Origin: Candidatus Methylomirabilota bacterium
GTDB taxonomy: Bacteria; Methylomirabilota; Methylomirabilia; Methylomirabilales; CSP1-5
Reading direction: 5' to 3'
NCBI GenBank assembly: GCA_027293415.1
Contig: JAPUFX010000085.1
Location: forward strand, 1-33,859
DNA: 33,859 nt
The position numbers and the translations under genes were made by a program. Below the pieces are notes generated by a model that ran no database searches, was not told the origin of the DNA, and saw only the letters and a program-made list of their open reading frames with translations. Shown here in pieces: positions 32,288-33,859 of the stretch. Position 1 is the first letter of the stretch. Every line of letters starts with the position of its first letter.

Positions 32288-33265
32288 TCACCACTCTCGC
32301 TCGACGATGAAATCCACCAACATTTCCAGAGAGCGCAGGGCGGCGTTGTCGGGAAACGGGACCAGGTGATCTCGGGCTTTCCTCAGGTACTTCCGGGCCT
32401 CTTCCACCGCCGCCTTCACCCCCCCTCGCTCCGTCACATATCGATGGATCGTCTCCACCTCGGCCTCCCGCAACGGTCCATTGCCGATGAGACGGCAGAC
32501 CTCATCCCGCTCGGCGCCCCGGTCGTGATGGAAAACATGAATCAGGGGATAGGTCACCTTCCCCTCCAGGAGATCGTTCCCCACGGGCTTTCCCAGGATC
32601 TCCTCGCTCGCCACCAAGTCCAGTGCATCGTCCACCAGCTGGAACCCGATCCCCAGGTTCAGACCGAACTCCGTCAACGCCTCCACCCGGGTCTCGTCCA
32701 CCCCGGCGACCAATGCCCCGGTCCGGCACGCGGCGGAGAAGAGGGCCGCGGTCTTACAGGTGATGATGGTGAGGTAGTCCTGGTACAGGATATCGGGATT
32801 CCGGTGCCACTTCAGCTCCAGGATCTCTCCCTCGGTCATGGCCACGGTGGCATCGGCGAAGGCCTTGAGGATGCGAAAGTCCCCGTCACTGACCAGCCGT
32901 TGGATCGAGTGCGAGTAGAGAAAGTCGCCGACCAGGACTGAGACGTGTGGTCCCCATCGCGCGTTGGCTGACGGCTGCCCTCTGCGCTTTTGGGCGTTAT
33001 CAATAATGTCATCATGGATCAGGGTGGCGACGTGCATATACTCCGCCACCACCGCCAGATCCACATCGCGCTCCCCCGCATTGTAGCCGCACATCCGGGC
33101 AGAGAGGAGGAGCAGGGCGGGGCGAACCCGCTTGCCGCCGCTGCCGAGAACATAGGTCGTCACTTCGGAGATGAGATCGGCGCGGCTCAACACCCTCGTT
33201 TGAATCCGCCGCTCGACCTCCTCGAGCTCTTTGGCCACCGGGGCGAACACGAGTTCACGCAACAT
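32288..33265 (-). CDS. Polyprenyl diphosphate synthase (long-chain, trans type)
   Basis: A 325-residue all-helical prenyltransferase with both aspartate-rich motifs: DDIID at 85-89 (LIHDDIIDNAQKRRG) and DDALD at 212-216 (GFQLVDDALDLVAS). GGKRVRPALLLL precedes the first motif and GNDLLEGKVTYPLIH follows the second. The residues before the first motif are small or medium (MHVAT), which fits long-chain products such as the octaprenyl/heptaprenyl side chains of quinones (IspB/HepT group). ATG 33265 is supported by GAGGAG 8 nt upstream. Chain length cannot be fixed from sequence. Confidence 0.92.
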   Translation of the reverse strand: MLRELVFAPVAKELEEVERRIQTRVLSRADLISEVTTYVLGSGGKRVRPALLLLSARMCGYNAGERDVDLAVVAEYMHVATLIHDDIIDNAQKRRGQPSANARWGPHVSVLVGDFLYSHSIQRLVSDGDFRILKAFADATVAMTEGEILELKWHRNPDILYQDYLTIITCKTAALFSAACRTGALVAGVDETRVEALTEFGLNLGIGFQLVDDALDLVASEEILGKPVGNDLLEGKVTYPLIHVFHHDRGAERDEVCRLIGNGPLREAEVETIHRYVTERGGVKAAVEEARKYLRKARDHLVPFPDNAALRSLEMLVDFIVEREW

Positions 33266-33400
33266 GGGGTGAGCTCCTCTGGCGGCGGGCCTGTGACGCA
33301 GCTTCGCAGGCGTGGACCTGCCGGCGAACGCCCACCACCATAGCACACGGAACCCTTGGGTTCAACACCGAATTAGCGGGGGGTTACGGGTCTTTGTGAG

Positions 33401-33454
33401 TCCTTGCCTATCCTTATATATAAGCACTTGCGAACGAGCAAGGATTAGCAAGGA
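33401..33454. repeat. Inverted repeat downstream of the integrase (possible attachment-site or terminator structure)
   Basis: Left arm TCCTTGCCTATCCTT (33401-33415) and right arm AAGGATTAGCAAGGA (33440-33454) are complementary at 13 of 15 positions around a 24-bp spacer. The right arm also holds GCAAGGA twice in direct orientation. It lies 23 bp after the integrase stop codon and about 135 bp from the polyprenyl synthase start. There is no T-run after the stem, so an att/core site is as likely as a terminator. Confidence 0.45.
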
Positions 33455-33476
33455 ACCCCAAAGAAGGGGAGAGATT

Positions 33477-33859
33477 TCAGACCGACAGCAGACCGACAAC
33501 GTTTTTGCGGTCCGTCCCGAACACGGTCGCCTCCAAGCGCGCCGCCGCCGTGGCGTCCTGATCATCGTACAGGCCGCCGTACTGGTCCATGGTGAATTGA
33601 TAGGAGGCGTGGCCCACCTGCTGCTGAATATATTTCGCATTGGCGCCGGCCTGAATCTGGAGCGCCACATAGGTGTGGCGCAAATCGTGAAAGCGGATCC
33701 GCCGCAATTCCGCCTTGGCCAATGCCGGGAAGAAGAAGCGGCGCAGGTAGCCTTTCGGATCCTGGGGCGTCCCCACGCTCGAGGGGAAAATGAAATCATC
33801 CGCCTCGACCTCCACCACCGCTTTCTCCGTCCGGGGCGCTCTCAGGACCGGGACCTCCT
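33477..33859 (-). CDS. Tyrosine recombinase/phage integrase, C-terminal part (5' end outside window)
   Basis: The frame is open to the right edge, giving about 127 C-terminal residues. The catalytic domain shows FIFPSSVGTPQDPKGYLRRF, the box RFHDLRHTYVAL with the HxxR histidine and arginine, QQVGHAS with the second histidine, and the nucleophile tyrosine in TMDQYGGLY. Only the first catalytic arginine lies outside the window. These enzymes integrate and excise phages, genomic islands or conjugative elements. The gene ends beside an inverted repeat and housekeeping genes begin immediately after, so a mobile element may extend to the right. No tRNA target gene is seen. Confidence 0.87.
   Translation of the reverse strand, partial: EVPVLRAPRTEKAVVEVEADDFIFPSSVGTPQDPKGYLRRFFFPALAKAELRRIRFHDLRHTYVALQIQAGANAKYIQQQVGHASYQFTMDQYGGLYDDQDATAAARLEATVFGTDRKNVVGLLSV

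Noticed and set aside
31366-32310. A 314-codon plus-strand frame across the heptosyltransferase
   Set aside because: Antisense to a gene with clear GT9 motifs, and the composition (Arg/Pro/Gly/His) is typical of shadow frames.
33362-33476. A tRNA gene as integration target next to the integrase
   Set aside because: No cloverleaf, TψC-like GGTTCRA in the right context or acceptor pairing was found; the GGTTCAA at about 33358 lacks partner stems.

Overview
The window reads as a chromosomal housekeeping stretch from a Gram-negative, moderately GC-rich bacterium. LPS-type heptosyltransferase, signal peptidase I, polyprenyl diphosphate synthase and murein genes are all present. The gene order rho, rpmE, prfA, prmC, murA, hisG onward, next to hrcA-grpE-dnaJ, is of a kind seen in deep-branching lineages such as Methylomirabilota (NC10), Nitrospirota and Desulfobacterota. 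I favour an NC10-like organism, but this is an inference from gene order and composition. No rRNA, tRNA or CRISPR array was recognised.

Layout. 1-6139 (+): the 3' part of an FAD-linked oxidase, a four-helix membrane protein, a three-domain LplT/PlsC/acyl-ACP synthetase fusion, a 5'-truncated PAP2/sphingomyelin-synthase-like fragment, and an alkaline-ceramidase-like membrane hydrolase. This is a lipid-remodelling group. 6126-7989: a small GYD protein (-) with a structured leader, a DapF-family protein (+) in which both catalytic cysteines are serine, and a Nudix hydrolase (-). 8294-23113 (-): rho; then rpmE-prfA-prmC-murA-hisGDBHAF-hisIE; then rpsU-yqeY; then mutS2. 23110-28484 (-): a heat-shock operon, hrcA-grpE-dnaJ, behind a sigma-70 promoter and a CIRCE operator, continuing into rsmE, a stand-alone PolA-type 5' nuclease and coaE. 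28533-33265 (-): polyprenyl synthase, heptosyltransferase, lepA, lepB. 33477-33859 (-): the C-terminal part of a tyrosine recombinase, hinting that a mobile element begins at the right edge.

The most unusual content is the repeats. One class is arrays of degenerate 7-bp units, usually arranged as two inverted arms. They fill the gaps hisIE/hisF, hisA/hisH and hisH/hisB, sit beside the starts or ends of rsmE, lepA, lepB and the Nudix gene, and appear to have entered the coding regions of hisF (about 30 residues beside catalytic Asp130) and hisH (about 10 residues). The second class is a roughly 200-bp multi-hairpin element with 19-bp terminal inverted repeats. Two copies in opposite orientation lie 11.5 kb apart and flank the mutS2-to-prmC block.

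The his cluster supplies hisG, D, B, H, A, F and IE. hisC, the histidinol-phosphatase and the HisZ partner expected for a short HisG are not in the window.
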